This document shows, piece by piece, positions 62,669 through 64,000 of a stretch of 64,000 nucleotides of DNA. Under the pieces are notes generated by a model. That model did not search any database, was not told the DNA's origin, and saw nothing but the letters and a program-made list of their open reading frames with translations. This stretch comes from Halotalea alkalilenta DSM 17697. Lineage in GTDB: Bacteria; Pseudomonadota; Gammaproteobacteria; Pseudomonadales; Halomonadaceae. Location of the stretch: assembly GCF_000621205.1 (NCBI RefSeq), contig NZ_JHYY01000026.1:1-64000 (forward strand). Direction: 5' to 3'. Position 1 is the first letter of the stretch. Every line of letters begins with the position of its first letter. The position numbers and the translations under genes are program-made.

Positions 62669-63420
62669 GTCGAACCCCAACAGCGATCCTGCCAGGGGCA
62701 GAACTTGCACTCGACATGCGTTGGCGTGGTTGCATGGCGCGGCAGCAGTTCCTGGCTATCCGTTGCCGTGATGACCCGAACCGCGCGATCGGACATACGC
62801 TGCGCCAGGCCGCCGTCGAACGGCACCAGCTCGAACCAGATCTCCTCGGAGTCTTTATTGATGGCGGTGAACAACGCCGGGTTCGCAGAGATGCCCGTAA
62901 TGCTGGTCTCCATGTAGGCCTGATAGATGGCCATTTGTGCGGCATAGACCGGTTTGGATTTGCTGACGCCGTGCTTGACCGTGTCCCGCCAGGACTGGTC
63001 GTTCATGGTCTTGCACTCCCACAGGGCCGGATAGCTCATTCCTAGCTCTGCGGGACCGCCGCTCAGCACGCCATCGACGTGCCCTTGGATGCGACCGCCC
63101 GCGACGGAAAAGCCGAACTGACCGCCGCTGGCCTTTTGCGTGTACAAATCGAATCTGGCCATGCGTAGCCAGCGGATGGCCAACTCTTCGAGTACGTGGC
63201 CTACCTCGAAGACGCGCAGAACGCGACCCGGTATGTCCCGGCCAGGATCGACCGGTGTCTGCAGATACTCGTATTGCAGCGCACGTTCGCAGGCAACGCC
63301 CAACCGCGACGCGCCGAGGTAGTTGCGCCGGGGTTGGGTGTCACGCTCGGCCCTCAGCGCGGTATCGATGAGCGCGCCGATCTGCTCGTGGATCTTGGGG
63401 CGGTGATTGAAGTCCAGCAT
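62665..63420 (-). CDS. PD-(D/E)XK (Cas4-like) nuclease
   Basis: The 251-residue protein has the pattern LGVACERAL, GHVDGVL (Asp), WECKTM (ExK) and the C-terminal Cys pair in CKFCPWQDRCW, matching phage Cas4/RecB-like exonucleases with an iron-sulphur cluster. It likely works with the primase in recombination-dependent replication. The stop overlaps the primase start. Confidence 0.88.
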   Translation of the reverse strand: MLDFNHRPKIHEQIGALIDTALRAERDTQPRRNYLGASRLGVACERALQYEYLQTPVDPGRDIPGRVLRVFEVGHVLEELAIRWLRMARFDLYTQKASGGQFGFSVAGGRIQGHVDGVLSGGPAELGMSYPALWECKTMNDQSWRDTVKHGVSKSKPVYAAQMAIYQAYMETSITGISANPALFTAINKDSEEIWFELVPFDGGLAQRMSDRAVRVITATDSQELLPRHATTPTHVECKFCPWQDRCWGST

Positions 63421-63842
63421 CAGAACGGCACCCCTGTCGAAGTAGACTTGCCTTGGCGGGCTAGTCGCTCCTCAAGAAAAGCGCGGTCCTTCTCCGCCTT
63501 CCGCTCGTGCTCGACGAGCATGTGTTCCTGGAAGGCGGTCACCACCACGTCGATCAGCATCAGCACTTCGTCTTTGCTGTAGTCTGCCAGCGGGCGCTGC
63601 ATACCGATGGAGCCCACATACTCACCCAGCGGGGCCAGGCAGGACGCCATGGCAGTCAGCTCCATGTCACTCGGGTCGATCATGTGACCTCCGGTCTTTT
63701 CCATCAGCCGTGAAAAGGCGTTCTGGCAGCGCATGGAGCAGAACACCCATCGGTTCGAATAGCGCCGTGGGTCGCTGCACGGCAGACGTGGATTGAAGTA
63801 GCCGAAACCCTTGGCCTGTCGGGAGCAGACTGCACATTTCAC
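63420..63842 (-). CDS. DUF6511-type zinc-binding phage protein
   Basis: The 140-residue protein has N-terminal cysteine pairs (CAVCSRQ ... FCSMRCQ) of a zinc ribbon, then a helical part (VLMLIDVVVTAFQEHML) and a charged C-terminus. It resembles a small phage family recalled as DUF6511. The start is GTG at 63842, overlapping the previous stop as GTGA. Function unknown. Confidence 0.75.
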   Translation of the reverse strand: MKCAVCSRQAKGFGYFNPRLPCSDPRRYSNRWVFCSMRCQNAFSRLMEKTGGHMIDPSDMELTAMASCLAPLGEYVGSIGMQRPLADYSKDEVLMLIDVVVTAFQEHMLVEHERKAEKDRAFLEERLARQGKSTSTGVPF

Positions 63843-64000
63843 GCGGCCTCCCGATGGGCATCGTTGGCGGCTATCACGAGGCGCTGAATCGACGGTTTGT
63901 TGAACTGGAAGGACAGCAGCGCCGAGGCTTGATAGCGGGTCATGCCAAAGTCAGCGCGCATCGCCTGTGGCAGATACTGCAGTTGCTTCGCAGTCGGCGG
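63839..64000 (-). CDS. Phage gene, C-terminal end only
   Basis: The last 53 codons of a gene entering from beyond the window (PPTAKQLQYLPQAMRADFGM ... AANDAHREAA) end in TGA at 63839. It overlaps the DUF6511 start, so it belongs to the same operon. Not recognised. Confidence 0.65.
   Translation of the reverse strand, partial: PPTAKQLQYLPQAMRADFGMTRYQASALLSFQFNKPSIQRLVIAANDAHREAA

Overview
The window reads as a GC-rich gammaproteobacterial chromosome, most likely Halomonadaceae. The evidence is protein character, the hisBHAF order and the radA, selD, asmA-mutY-yggX neighbourhood. No organism name can be proven from the sequence alone. It has a conserved core (1-14.9 kb), two accessory blocks (14.9-35.4 kb) and a large prophage- or satellite-like element (about 35.6 kb to beyond the window end).

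Core, 1-14.9 kb: a 5S rRNA with terminator, hisC plus a VOC protein, an NlpE-like lipoprotein, radA, and a selD whose catalytic cysteine is missing. Next come a glutamine-amidotransferase-like protein without its nucleophile, an alkyltransferase-like protein, a YjaG-like protein, hisBHAF, asmA-mutY, yggX and a tRNA-Phe/Gln/Thr cluster.

Accessory block 1, 14.9-18.6 kb: directly behind tRNA-Thr lie a truncated tyrosine integrase, a HicAB module with a 57-bp near-perfect inverted repeat, and a collapsed P2-like prophage in which tail-sheath N-terminus meets gpD C-terminus. A HigBA module and a prolyl oligopeptidase pseudogene follow.

Accessory block 2, 18.6-35.3 kb: an AraC-type regulator and a complete aldoxime-to-acid pathway. 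Aldoxime dehydratase makes the nitrile, cobalt nitrile hydratase makes the amide, and amidase makes the acid. An outer-membrane channel, a nitrile hydratase activator and a CbiM-like cobalt permease accompany them. Two promoters share the same 21-bp-phased direct repeats at the same distance from an identical candidate -10, so they are probably co-activated by the AraC protein. Then come an acyltransferase, a membrane PQQ glucose dehydrogenase, a second NlpE-like lipoprotein, an old yellow enzyme, a LysE exporter and a DUF849 enzyme.

Element, about 35.6 kb to end: it starts near a 20-bp relic of the tmRNA T-arm, a common phage attachment site. A tight five-gene operon follows (HTH protein, UvrD helicase-nuclease, Mod methylase, Res helicase-nuclease, GHKL ATPase with C-terminal nuclease-like domain), then a HIRAN protein. 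On the minus strand lies an HK97-type module (HNH, TerS, TerL, portal, protease, capsid, two connectors) that runs straight into lysis genes, with no tail genes. Further right are two ParB-methyltransferases, a RuvC-like nuclease, an array of TTGGCA repeats that may be a replication origin, a Toprim/RepA-type primase-helicase and a PD-(D/E)XK nuclease. The missing tail suggests either a defective prophage or a capsid-forming phage satellite carrying a defence cargo.
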